From Ilyonectria destructans (taxonomy: Eukaryota > Ascomycota > Sordariomycetes > Hypocreales > Nectriaceae): 64,000 nt of DNA. The position numbers were made by a program, and so were the translations under genes. Position 1 is the stretch's first letter. Every line of letters starts with the position of its first letter. The notes under the pieces are model-generated. The model was not told where the DNA came from. It ran no database searches and was given only the letters and a program-made list of their open reading frames with translations. The stretch is taken from assembly GCA_020740775.1 (NCBI GenBank), contig JAHEWK010000025.1, forward strand, positions 186,001-250,000. The letters run 5' to 3'. Below are positions 11,177 through 21,800 of this stretch, one piece after another.

Positions 11177-11620
11177 CCCAAGCACGACAAACACCCAGAC
11201 CAGAACCCATACCTGGTCTCGGTGCAGTCATTTTTCTACATTATGAAGTATCCTCCCGATGTAGAATTCTGGGCCTTTACCTTGCCAGGAAACTTCTTCT
11301 TGCTTGCGCTCTTTGGCGGGCTCCCAATCCGCATCAGCCAGCGCTTTACAATCCTGCTTGACTTTGGCAGAGCAGCTCTCTTCTTCTACATTGCCCATCT
11401 CTTTGCCGTATTCATTGTTGGGGCCATCTTAGTGCCTTTGTTAGGCCACGATGTAGGCATCCCAAGTCCAAACAACCCTGATTACTCGCAGGATATAGAT
11501 AACGTCTGGGCGTACTTTGCCACCTGGGTGGCTTGTATGCTGCTTCTGTGACCGGCGATTCGATGGTATAGCCGATTCAAGAGCATCAAGCCTGTTGATT
11601 CCATATGGCGGTTTTTCTAA
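11177..11620 (+). pseudogene. 3' remnant of a heparan-alpha-glucosaminide N-acetyltransferase-like (DUF1624-type) membrane protein
   Basis: The frame opens at 11177 without a start and reads about 148 residues to TAA at 11618. It has the C-terminal signatures I associate with fungal DUF1624 / HGSNAT-like proteins: MKYPPDVEFWAFTLPGNFF, LLDFGRAALFFYIAHLF, two or three membrane helices, and the terminal RWYSRFKSIKPVDSIWRFF. An in-frame TGA at 11549-11551 interrupts it where the family has Trp before the RWYSRFK motif, so TGG to TGA is likely. The 5' half is missing, replaced by the short inverted repeat. It is a dead fragment of a host gene. Family assignment is from memory. Confidence 0.65.
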
Positions 11621-11953
11621 GCATAGACCTCGTGTAAATGGCATAGCTAGATAGAGAATCAATTTAGACTCCATCAATCACTTCGCCAAGGCTCATATCG
11701 GCACTTTTAATGTTTGATTCTGACATACCATCCCTCAATCATTGATCTATCGCTTCTATGCTCAAAGTGGTCCACAGCAAGCGAGCTACCACAGCGTCCA
11801 GCCTTGGCCATGCACCTGCCGCGGAAGATACCTAACTTGATGAGGCTGGGCATGAGGCTGAGCAAGCCAACAGCTTGTCGGAATGGCTGCGTTTCACGGG
11901 TGCTTGACCATCATCCCTTCTCAACTGTTCTAACTCTATATTGAGCGACTAGC
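11621..11953. other. No gene seen
   Basis: This spacer lies between the membrane-protein remnant and the convergent C2H2 gene. One 76-codon frame (11714-11944) has no recognisable features. Confidence 0.45.
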
Positions 11954-12670
11954 TTAAAGGCCTTGGATCGCCCTCTCGAGCTTTTCCAGTTCCTGTCTCT
12001 CCTGTTGGCAGTCCTTTTCCCTCCTCTCTAAGTTCTTCAGGCGACGGCGATAAACCTTCTCCAGCTGTGACTTTGTACCTGCTTTCTGTCGCGAATGGGA
12101 ATGCCTCGGTCTTCTACCATTCTCCCGGGGTAAATCCTCAGTTGCCTTTCGTTTACCGCAGGTCTGATGCAATGCCGAGCCATCCACAGTTTGCTGGCCG
12201 ACGGTTCCTCCTTTCTCCAACTGCATTTGTTTGTAGACAGCGCAGTGGCCAAGATGTTGTCGTAGGTGATCCTTTCGGACAAATCCTTTGCCAGGTGACG
12301 CTCGGTTGCAGGGAGAATAGGGGCAATGGTAGCTGTAATGACTGGCGTTGAGTTGCTGGATCTTGGGGCAAGATTCTCTCTGATGGCGAGCACAAACATC
12401 CGACCGAGAGAATGACTCGCCACATGTTGGACAGGTCGGCAAATCGTCGCTGCTATCTGATTCAAATGGACTGAAAGACGCCCTTGTAGGACCGGAAGAC
12501 TCGCCCCCTGGAGTAGAAGTCTGCGGCTCATAGATTGGCATAGTCTCAGGGCGAGACAAGGACAAGCTCTGAGGCGGGGGATAGGTCTCCGTAGCGATGT
12601 GCAATTGTTGCAAGTCGATGGTCTCGGGCGCTAGGAGTACATTCATGCTGGACGGAGTAAAATTGAACAA
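11954..12670 (-). CDS. C2H2-type zinc finger protein
   Basis: A 238-residue protein and candidate DNA-binding regulator. Two zinc-finger-like units are visible. The first is CPTCGESFSRSDVCARHQRESC (about residues 80-102, C-x2-C-x12-H-x4-C), written here as CPTCGESF...ARHQRESC. The second is CPYSPCN...HLRQHLGHC (about 115-142). The N-terminus is Pro/Ser-rich. The C-terminus (about 190-238) is strongly charged with a heptad-like pattern (LEKVYRRRLKNLERREKDC) and is probably a coiled coil. No intron is needed. Similar short C2H2 proteins with a terminal coiled coil occur in filamentous fungi; I cannot name an orthologue. Start Met is not certain, as several downstream Met residues exist. Confidence 0.6.
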   Translation of the reverse strand: MFNFTPSSMNVLLAPETIDLQQLHIATETYPPPQSLSLSRPETMPIYEPQTSTPGGESSGPTRASFSPFESDSSDDLPTCPTCGESFSRSDVCARHQRESCPKIQQLNASHYSYHCPYSPCNRASPGKGFVRKDHLRQHLGHCAVYKQMQLEKGGTVGQQTVDGSALHQTCGKRKATEDLPRENGRRPRHSHSRQKAGTKSQLEKVYRRRLKNLERREKDCQQERQELEKLERAIQGL

Positions 12671-13429
12671 ACTAGATAGATCAGAGCTATCAAGCCAACC
12701 TTCTATGCATTAAAATGATGGAAACCCGAAGTTTGAGGGGTTTGTTTACCTTGAACAGGCATCCCCAGGTACTGGTTCGGATCCTCAAAAATCGGTTGCC
12801 AAGCATCATTTGGAGGGTAGAACATCCAACACACTCCCCAAAGTACCACCAATGCCGGCCATATAGTCCAAGGCATGGTCGTACAAGGATATCTCAGTCC
12901 ATTTGGAAAGACTGAAGAGAAGGGGAAAATAGGAAGACCCAAGATGAGCATGAGGGAAACTTGCTTAAGAAGTGACGGAAGGCAGCCAAAATCAACGCCG
13001 GTGTGAGCAGGAGTCTCGGACGGATCTAAGGGCGAGTCTATGAAGGGATGTCTTGATGTTGTGCTATCAAATATCGAAATTCGAGCATGCAATGCTGAAT
13101 TACGGAAACTTGAGGGATGTCGGAAGAAATCGATTATAATCGATTGATCTATTCTTCGGAAAGATTCATTAGCCTTCTGCTGAGGTTCGTAGTGTGTAAG
13201 GTAGACAGACTTTATAGTCAGACAGAATTTGTCTTGGTTTCGTTGCCTTGAACTTGAAGTGAGATGTATGAAGAATTGGCGTGTGTGGCCGTGCCGTCGT
13301 GGCCCGACATCTGGCGGGAACATCTTGGTATAAATAAAAAAAGGAAAACCGATGCAATGTGGATGAAAAAACGGGAAGGAAACGAGAGGGAATATGGGCA
13401 TATTTATACTCGACCCAGAGCGATAGTGA

Positions 13430-14420
13430 AAGGCAGAGTTGAGGTGGAGTCGTAGGGCGAGATTGTAGGGCGGAATTGTAAGGTGGAATTGTAGGGCAGA
13501 CAATATGCAGTGAGGCAAGTTTCAATTAGCTTCCACCTAGTCAAAGCTGACAGCGGGGCAGCATTGGTGCACTAGGAAAGCAAACTGTGGAGTAAAACGA
13601 TGCATGGTGTCAGGCGATCTCTGTTGGTAAGAGGCGTAATAAGCAAATAATATGTGAGGCGGAGTTGGAGTTGCAGGGCGAAATTGTAGGGTGGAATCGT
13701 AAGGTGGGGTCAAAGGACAGAATGCAACGAGGCGAATTTCAATTGGCTTTTCAAGCAGAGTGGCTAACAGCAGGGAAAAATGATCAGCATAGTATAACAG
13801 CAAGGCACATTTATTTGTAGGATAGGATTGACATGCAGAAACAGATATTGAGGTAGGGAAAAAAAACTGTAAGGTAAAACGACGTATTTTGTGAGGCGAT
13901 ATCTGTAGGGCAGAGATGTAAGGCGGATTTGTCTTGGCTTCAACCTTGTTCAATTTTTTTTTTCATTGTGTTGGGACCTGCAAATATAAAAAGCAAGGTT
14001 AGTCACCCAGACAGTCCAGAAGTAGCCAAAGTCTACGCGCCGCTACATTACCACCATTTACGACTGTGATCCCGTTTCTGGTGGAGATGGACCAGCGATC
14101 GGATGCGGCGATATTATGGGGCAAGTTCCCGGCAAGTTTAATTGGCTTTGGAGTAATTGAGACCAACAGTAGGACAGAGTTGATACGCAGAGAAAGCACA
14201 AGGCAATATTGTGGCGTAAAAATGATGCCGCGTTGAGGCGGAGTCGTCGGGGCGGAGTCGCAGGGCCAAATTGTAGGGTGGAGTTGCAAGGCAGACAAAA
14301 TGCAATGAGTTGAATTTTTTAAATGGCTTTTAAGTATTTAAGGCTGATCATAGGGCAGACTTGATATGCGGAATGGTATCTGTAGGGCGATTTCGGTGTA
14401 TTCTGTGAGGTGATGTTCGT
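13430..14420. repeat. Degenerate satellite with short sub-repeats and ~200-300-bp higher-order units
   Basis: Variants of a 13-14-bp unit, roughly G(T/A)AGGGYGGAATT, recur at about 13440-13500, 13655-13715, 13868-13932, 14233-14307 and 14340-14410. Each cluster is followed by a related text such as AATGCAAYGAG...AATTGGCTTT (about 13505, 13720 and 14300), giving a higher-order period. On the minus strand this reads as a repetitive TPPYNSALQ-like peptide, but stops and frame changes argue against coding. Confidence 0.65.
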
Positions 14421-14476
14421 AGCGCCCAGTCCAAAAAGGAAAATATGAGCCGGATTGGTCTTGGGTGGCTGTTCTA

Positions 14477-16337
14477 AGACTTGAGATAAGCGAGTGAGGC
14501 AGACAAGCGAGTGAGGCACAAAACCATACCTTCACGAGTAATATTAAGATAAACCAACCACAACACCTAAAATCAATTAAAATCAATCAGTATCCTCTTC
14601 CTTAGACGCATTTATATCAATTTCACAAGTACGCGCATTATGCCCGGATTGCCTGCATCTTCCACATCGCCGTTCCCTCGTCTCCGTCCGCCTCTTCCGA
14701 CTACTACTTTGCTGCGTTTCCTGCTGTATCTGATCAGCGATTTCCCTCTGATCTTGTAGCTCCTGCCCCTCAGCTACTGTCATGCTCCCTGAAAGCCGGA
14801 GACGTGTTTTTTTCGCCCTGCGCCGCCGGCTAAGGGTCGCATTTGCCTCCCGAAGCTCGTTGACCTCTGCCTTCAATAATGCCATCTGGTGCATTATTCC
14901 TCGTGCCCCCTTCGCAAATTGGTCCATAGCAGCTAAAATCGATGTCGGAGAGCTTCCCTGATGACGGCTGATTCGGCTTTTGATAAAATCAGTTTGTGAA
15001 GTAGCTTCAATTGGGTTGTTTGGGGTCTTTGGAACCCAGATGACAGGCAGTTCAGAATCCCCCTCTGCAGGCGATGGAGTCCGCAACTTGACATCCAACC
15101 GAGAAAGCACACTTTCTGGATCATAGGGAACAAGTCCTGTACCTCGAAAACCCCCCTGGATGTTCTTTTCTGATATTGCGCTTTGAAATGCGGCTTGAAA
15201 TGCAGGAAAGAAGTCAACCTTAGTAATATGGGTAATTCGGGTCTTTACCATATCCTCAATTTGTCGACTGTAGGCCTGCTTAAGCGGCCCAAAGCAGCCA
15301 ACATCAAGTGGCTGGAGGATATGAGATGAATGTGGCGGCATACAGAGAGTAATGATCTTATTCTCCTTGCAGAATAGCTCGAATTCGATCGAATGGTGGC
15401 TTTCATGCCCATCCAACACAAGAAGGCGATGAGAGCCGGAAGAACGCGCCTTTGAATGCTTGTTGAAGTGCTGGATCCATTCTAGGCCTCTCTCATTTGT
15501 TGTCCAGCCGTTATCAGAGGTTGCGATGACCCAGTCTTGAGGCAAGATCCTTTCATCATACCAGGCCGCTAGGTGATATTGGCCCGCAACAATGATGAAC
15601 GGCGGGATCGCCCACCCTTGCGAATTAACGCCTTGGATTACTGTAACCCATTCCCTATCTCCTGGCTGGGCCATTTTTGGTCTTCCACATCGTTCGGCGC
15701 TTGTAACGACCATTCCGGTTGAGATAATTCCCATCATAAACCCAGTCTCATCAAAGTTATAGATGTCTGACTCCTGGATACCGTATTTCGCGATTGTATT
15801 TCGTACAAGCTGAAACCAGCCCCAAATAATATTCGGATCTTCGCATTGGGCCGTCTGATAGTCATATCTACGCGTAAAACGCGTCTTGAGCTCTGGTTGT
15901 CGCTTGACAAAGTTTGAAGCCCAGCGCTTGCCGACTGGAAGCGCGTCGCGGTCGGCAAGCAGTCGATTGGCCATATCTTCCACATCGCAAAGCCGGGGAG
16001 GAAACGATCGCGAATCTAGGTCGAGAATATACTCAACAATCGTTGATTCCTCCAATTGCGTGAGTTTTCGCGAATTGGGCATGCTATCGCATCGGGAAAT
16101 CGTGCCCTTAAGCCGGCGGTCTAGTGTTGCGTGACTGACATTGTAGATCTTTGAAGCGGCTCGGGCGCTTAGATTTTGGTCTCTTTTAATAGCCTCAACA
16201 GCTAAGACTAACCGTCTTTCATTTTCTGGGGTTGACATAATTATGTGTAGAGAAAAATGCGGTTAAAGGTGGGTAGTGGGTAGATTGAGGTTTTATGCCT
16301 CACTCGCTTGTCTGCCTCACTCGCTTATCATGCACGT
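14477..16337 (-). mobile_element. Pogo/Fot-like transposon, apparently complete
   Basis: TA target duplications lie at 14475-14476 and 16338-16339. The inverted ends share GATAAGCGAG followed by TGAGGC, then AGACAAGCGAG and TGAGGC again, so each TIR has two copies of the same 6-nt cassette. The outer 8 nt differ between ends. The element is 1861 bp with a single uninterrupted transposase gene. It has inserted into the gene whose 5' part remains at 16338-16650. Confidence 0.88.
14583..16238 (-). CDS. Pogo-family DDE transposase
   Basis: A 551-residue transposase that would excise and reinsert its own element at TA. Domains in order: a psq-type helix-turn-helix (about 1-50), a CENP-B-type DNA-binding domain (about 55-125, with MANRLLADRD and FVKRQPELKTR), and a DDE_1 catalytic core with D in NFDETGFMMG, D in LVLDGHESHHS and D in ILQPLDVGCFGPLK. 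A C-terminal zinc knuckle, CGRCRQSGHNARTC (about 527-540), follows a basic segment. The knuckle is typical of fungal pogo subgroups. The frame is full length with no stop, so the protein may be functional. It is about 60% similar by eye to the copy at 30327-31856. Confidence 0.92.
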   Translation of the reverse strand: MSTPENERRLVLAVEAIKRDQNLSARAASKIYNVSHATLDRRLKGTISRCDSMPNSRKLTQLEESTIVEYILDLDSRSFPPRLCDVEDMANRLLADRDALPVGKRWASNFVKRQPELKTRFTRRYDYQTAQCEDPNIIWGWFQLVRNTIAKYGIQESDIYNFDETGFMMGIISTGMVVTSAERCGRPKMAQPGDREWVTVIQGVNSQGWAIPPFIIVAGQYHLAAWYDERILPQDWVIATSDNGWTTNERGLEWIQHFNKHSKARSSGSHRLLVLDGHESHHSIEFELFCKENKIITLCMPPHSSHILQPLDVGCFGPLKQAYSRQIEDMVKTRITHITKVDFFPAFQAAFQSAISEKNIQGGFRGTGLVPYDPESVLSRLDVKLRTPSPAEGDSELPVIWVPKTPNNPIEATSQTDFIKSRISRHQGSSPTSILAAMDQFAKGARGIMHQMALLKAEVNELREANATLSRRRRAKKTRLRLSGSMTVAEGQELQDQREIADQIQQETQQSSSRKRRTETRERRCGRCRQSGHNARTCEIDINASKEEDTD

Positions 16338-16650
16338 TACTCAAAGCATAAAGAGTAATTTCAAGATTTCCTTCTGGGTTCAGGGTTGTAATAAACCGGC
16401 CATCGACATAGAAAAACGCATTGGGCGTATATAAAGGCCGTTCTGTTTGTTTGAGGTAGGTTCGGATACAGGTATGAATAGGCTCCACAACCACATTTAG
16501 ATCGTAGAACTCATCTTCTGGAAAGATGTTAATGTTCGAGTGGATCTCCACACAATTGGGAGCATTGGGCCGGGAACTATCTGGTAAAACATCATCAATA
16601 AAATCCTGGATATAGATCGTGTTCGCAAGTTTTGGCATTGGGGAAGCCAT
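16338..16650 (-). pseudogene. 5' fragment of a conserved hypothetical gene cut by the pogo element
   Basis: From ATG at 16650 the frame reads MASPMPKLANTIYIQDFIDD, then PEDEFYDLNVVVEPIHTCIR and LYTPNAFFYVDGRFITTLNP, up to the TA at 16338-16339. Beyond that the sequence belongs to the pogo TIR and stops in it. I recall similar N-termini in hypothetical proteins from Fusarium-type accessory regions, but no function is known. The rest of the gene should continue left of 14476, but that side is the satellite-like repeat, so the 3' part is lost or unrecognisable. Confidence 0.6.
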
Positions 16651-16882
16651 CTTATTTTCTGAGATTAATGATATTGAACATTAATGCTTAAAAAGAGTAA
16701 GAATCGAGGTGAGGGAGTGAAAGGTTATATGGAAATAGTATTGAGTAGACAGCTGATTGTCCATGATCTAATAATGACGTATGTTGGCCATGATGGTTTA
16801 TATTATCACGCTAATGCCCTTGGATATTCATACTAAAAAAAAGTATAAAGGTTCATCATCTGATCTCCAAATCAAGTTAGCC

Positions 16883-18397
16883 TTACTGAGGCAAAAGTAG
16901 TTCATGGAATACGACATTGGTCGTTTTCTTCTCCTCATTATCTCTGGCTAAAAGGATTCGGAGGTCTGAGCGTTGCCGGACTCGTGACAGACTGGTATAC
17001 AGTTGACCATGTGCAAAAACCGGGTTTCGAAGATCCAGAACAACCCTATCCAAGGTAAGGCCTTGGCAGCTATTAAATGTTGTGGCATATGCTAGCCGCA
17101 GAGGAAACTGTCTCCGTTGGACTGTCCAATTTGTCATTCGTGGTTGGAAATCAAAGCTTATACGTGGAAGATAGAATTCAACATCTTCGCGCCTTATCGT
17201 GGGAGTACGCAATACTTGAATATAAATAAGACGACGACCAAGGTGCAGAATCCGGATTCGGGCATTCTTCACCAATCCTTTGTCAATGAATAGATTTCGC
17301 ATAAGAGCACAAACTGCTCCTTCTTTGAGGTGTAATTCATGAGGAGGGACGCCCGGTTCGTCTAGCATAGATAGGTAGTCGGATATGATTGCCGAAGGTA
17401 GTCTTTGGTCGGGGTCATCCATTTCTTTAATGCAGTTACTGCTAAGGAATGTATCTGATGAAATCAGAATATCAGCATAATAGGTTAGTATGAGAAGAGT
17501 AAATGGGTAGCAACCTTCATTCCCGGGCAACTGCTTCAGCATTAGGTCGTTAAATTCGTCCACCTGCATATTAAATGGACTAAGGAATGACCGGAGGACA
17601 GATTGCGATGGGTTCATTGTGGTTTCATCTGGAAACAGAAAGTCCACAGCCTCCTGGAGCGAATCGACTTCATCTAAATGGTCGAGGGATACTTCGGTAT
17701 TGTATGGCGGTATGCCGTCACCTACTTTATCCAGCCAGTCTGAGTAAAGAGGATCAGATGCAGTCCTTATCGGCGTGGTAAGACGTAGGATTTGGAAGTG
17801 TGGCCAGAGCGAAGACGAACGGATGGAGCTGTCAAACACAGCTGCAGGTGCTGTTGTAGCTGGTGTGACGGGAGCTACTTGGCGGAAGTCGCCTATAACA
17901 ATAAAGGTCTTATTACCAAAAGGGTGTTTATCGTTGGTAATATTGCGTAGTAGTTCGTCAGCGCATTCAACAGCAGCCTTGTTAGCCATAAGGTAATTCT
18001 TCCCATAATATGAAGCTTGCGTGACGTAGTAATTCGGCCCGGGGCGAAGTTAATCGTATGGATGAAATTAGTTCTGTTGAGTTTTCACGCACAGGGATAC
18101 CAAACATGGAATGAGCTGTACGACCACGATCGTAGAGTGTAACGCTAAGGGCCGTTGAGCCTGTGATACAAACCACTTGGCCTTCACCGCGAATCCTGTC
18201 ACATAAGGCCTGTACCAGAAATGTTTTGCCCCTTCCAGCCTTTCCATCAATAAAGAAGCACCCGCCTTCAGGAATAGCAGAGTATATTGTGTCAAACACA
18301 TGACGTTGGTCCGCATTGAATGCTTCATAAGATCGATGGCTACGGGCTAACAGTTCCTCTCGCTGCGATGCGAAAGCGTCGAACTCTATGCAGACAT
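16883..18397 (-). pseudogene. PIF1-like helicase part of a degraded Helitron
   Basis: Two consecutive frames (about 18397-17985 and 17989-16883) form one PIF1-type helicase. Visible motifs are Walker A GKAGRGKTF, the motif III-like FIVIGDFRQVAPV, and the C-terminal ATTFNSCQGLTLDRVVLD and LYTSLSRVRQRSDLRIL. A one-nucleotide insertion near 17992 (EELP|MANKAAVEC, CCT-T-ATGGCT) breaks the frame. The Rep/HUH half is missing; on the 5' side the sequence changes to AT-rich repeats at about 18410. It differs from the intact Helitron at 23320-28314 and is a separate lineage. Confidence 0.8.
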
Positions 18398-18827
18398 GGC
18401 TATATTAATATTCAAATAAGGTCTTATATGAATATGCATGAATATATTCATATTCATATCCATATAATTTATGAATATAATATGTACTTACCTATCCATA
18501 TTCATGCATATTCATATAAGGAAGATGGTTCCTGATTGGCTCAAATTAGATATAATCTCTGTAGGAGATGATACGTGATACCAACCTCTGACGGGAAGTC
18601 CGGACTTCCGGCCTGCCGGTCTGAATAGCCTGTCTGAGCAGCTGGAAGGCCTTCCTTCCGGTTTGATCAAATGTATGACCCTTTGGTCTGTTGGATGTGA
18701 CACACTCCAAATACACTTCATGCCAGCACCAATCTCTCTACCCGACAATCTCTTGATTAGTTCTTAAAAAAAAAAACTCCAGTTACCGCGTGCCATGCAG
18801 TAAGTAAGATACTGCTTATTAGCACTT

Positions 18828-21800
18828 ATGGCTTCTCAGGCTTCTGAGATATCAGTCTCATGGACTAACAACGCTTCTATCGGTTCGTTTGCATCGAAAC
18901 TTTCATGGAATTTCAACGCCTTTTTCTATATAGATTATCCCGATAAACACCTCCAAGTTGAGCTTGGCCCGAAGCGCAGAAAGACCAAGGGACATCGTGC
19001 TTACGTTTGTCTTCACTGTCAGAATCCTCCATGGTCGAATCGAGTGCCTGGCAACGCTATACACCATGCAGAAACGGCTCACCGGGCCCTTATACGAGCA
19101 AGCGAGGCTGCAAATGATACTCCATCTAGTACATTTGCCTCCGGTGTTTCGTCTGGCGCTATCGATTCGTATATCGTCTCTCGTCCATCGCAGGCTGCTC
19201 TCCGCAACTGTTTTAATAAGCAAGCCTATATTGAGGCAGTTGTGGGGCTTCTAACAAGGCGCAGACTGCCCTTTTCTGCAGTTGAGTACTCTGAGCTGCG
19301 AGATCTGGCTCTGGAATGTAATCCAGCCATCGGGGATCTTCTCATCCACGATCGAAAGCAGGCTATGGGCTATATTAACTCGAACTACTCGTTATACAGC
19401 TCGCAGCTTGCCGAGAGCCTTCAAACAACGCAGTCGAAGATACACATATCTTCTGATCTCTGGACATCGCCACATCGCCATGGCGTACTCGCTGTATGCG
19501 TTCAATGGGTCGATGAGGACTTCAGGCTTCAGAAAGCACTGCTAGGACTGCCAGAGTGCAAATACAGCCATTCTGGTGCTACGCAGGCTGAGTTGATTGC
19601 CGGTACGCTACGGAAGTTCAATATTACTGCTCAAAACCTCGGCTATTATACAGGTGATAATGCTACATCAAACGACACCTGTTTAGAGGAGCTATCAAAG
19701 GTTTTGGAGGCGGAATCAGGTGTAAGTTTAACTCTTGGCCGCTAATACTGCTGTAGCCTATACTAAATTATAGCACAGGCAGAGTACCCTCACAAACGCC
19801 GTAGAATCCGCTGTAATATCGGCCATATTATCAATCTTGCCTTACGAGCATTCCTTCTCGCCCGCTCAAAAGAAGCTCTTAGGGCTGCACTCGAAGCTAC
19901 TGCCGATGAGCCCGGTTCAACTATGCTAGAGGAGTTCTCACAGCAATTACATGAGCTGGATCCGGCGGAGATTGCGGCACGTTCGGACACCACGACGCAG
20001 CAAGAACAACAGCAGGAAGAGCGGCAGGAGCAGCCCACGAGAAGATCTATAAAGGCGAGGGGCAAGCGAGCCGCAACTACGCATCAGCAAGCCAGCAACA
20101 ACGATGAGCGTTTCGCTGGCTGGCAAGGCATTCCAGCGCTAGCAAAACTTCATGCACTTGCAGTCTATATACGGAGCTCAGCTCTACACAACGATCAGTG
20201 GTACGATGCTGTAGGTAAGCAACTAGGTATCGATAATATCACGAGATGGTCCTCATGGCATAGAGTTATCACTATTGCGTTAAAGAAGAAGCCACAGATC
20301 ATCCAGTTTACTGCTGAACATGACAATGATCTCGAAGGCAATACTCTTAGCAGTAGGGATTGGGAAATGCTAGAAAGAACGCTAGAATTCCTTCAACCTT
20401 TCTATGAGGCCACGTTAGAAGCTGAAGGCGCTATGTCATCAATCTCACAGTCACTTGAGCTGCTGGACCTTCTCCTAGGACACTGCGAAAAGTGGAAGGT
20501 ATACGGCTAAGTTTTGCATCTTCCTGCTTTATTCAGCCCGAAGGGCGTTTTACTCAGTCAGAAAGAAGACCATAAAACCTCCTCTGATTGGCTAATTGGC
20601 CTGGCCTGTGCTCAACTCGTGCTGGAATTGGTCGGCTGCTGAAATGACGCCACTAAATGGAGGCCTTGACACAAACCCCTGAGCGTTGACTAGGTAACTA
20701 GCTAGCTTGGCAAGCTCTCCAAGAGCTTTCAGGCTCTTTTCTTCAATGCAATCGATTTGTTGGGTTTCGAAGCAAGATTCTGGCCGAACAAGCCCTATGC
20801 CCCTGACACCGCCGGCGGCTGCTTCCCTTTCCCGTCAAATCTACCAAATCCATCAAGTTGCTAACGGTATCTAGGCTCACATATCACCTCCGTAGCCGAC
20901 CCACCCCTCGACATTTCCCGGTCATCCTGCCTCCGGGCAAACAGTCCAGTATCCTCCTTTCCTGATCAATCAGACCTAATCTAACCACCTTAAAGACAAC
21001 CTCCCTATCGAGAACTATCACGGCATTGGACTTCTGGGCTGTCAGACAACTCACTTGCACAGGGCAAAGTCTCCCTGCCCGAGCGATATTCAGCAGTCTA
21101 GGTGGATAAGAGGTGGATAGATATACGGCCAGATGGAGGACGATACCATGCAGTACCCACCTACCGGCAAGCAAAAAAAAAGTTTTGCCATACAAAGTGC
21201 AACTTTTCAACCTGCTGGGAAAAGTCACCTAAAATAATAAGAATACAGTTATTTCTAGAATTCGGGTTATAATTGATTGAATTTTAATATTTTCTCGGTC
21301 TTTTTACCTCACGGCCTGCGCGGGTACGTACGACGGGTAACTCTTCCGCCTCCGAATTTGAACTTTCATCCTCCTGCATCCCTCCCACCTCGATCACATC
21401 CTCCACAGTCCCTGTCCCTTCAGTTGCTTGGATTGGCTCGGAAATAGTTTCACCAGTCACTAGAGCCTCGGCCAATGTCATGAACTTCTTGTTGGGATTG
21501 GGTATCGCCTTCCTCTTCTTGCCTCTACTCAACCGGCCGACTTCCTCCTCCAGACTGGTGATTCTTGTGCTCAGGGAGGCTATCTTTGACTCCTGGGCTT
21601 CAAACCCTTTCGATATCACAGAATACCGTCTTCTGGTAGAAGGGCTCTTATTTTTTCCCAGATCTCTGATATGACGGCTGGTCTTTGGCGTATTATCAGA
21701 GTCGCGTTGCCCGTCGCTGCGGCCCTCTGATGTAGGCGTCGTTTCCTTCTTGTCTGGTTGAATCTCTGGATGTATGAGGGCTTTCCGTCGTGAAATTGGC

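Noticed and set aside
12703..13518. 271-codon minus-strand open frame
   Set aside because: It runs partly through the degenerate satellite, has low-complexity TPPYNSALQ-like text and no domain; open length is explained by the repeat.
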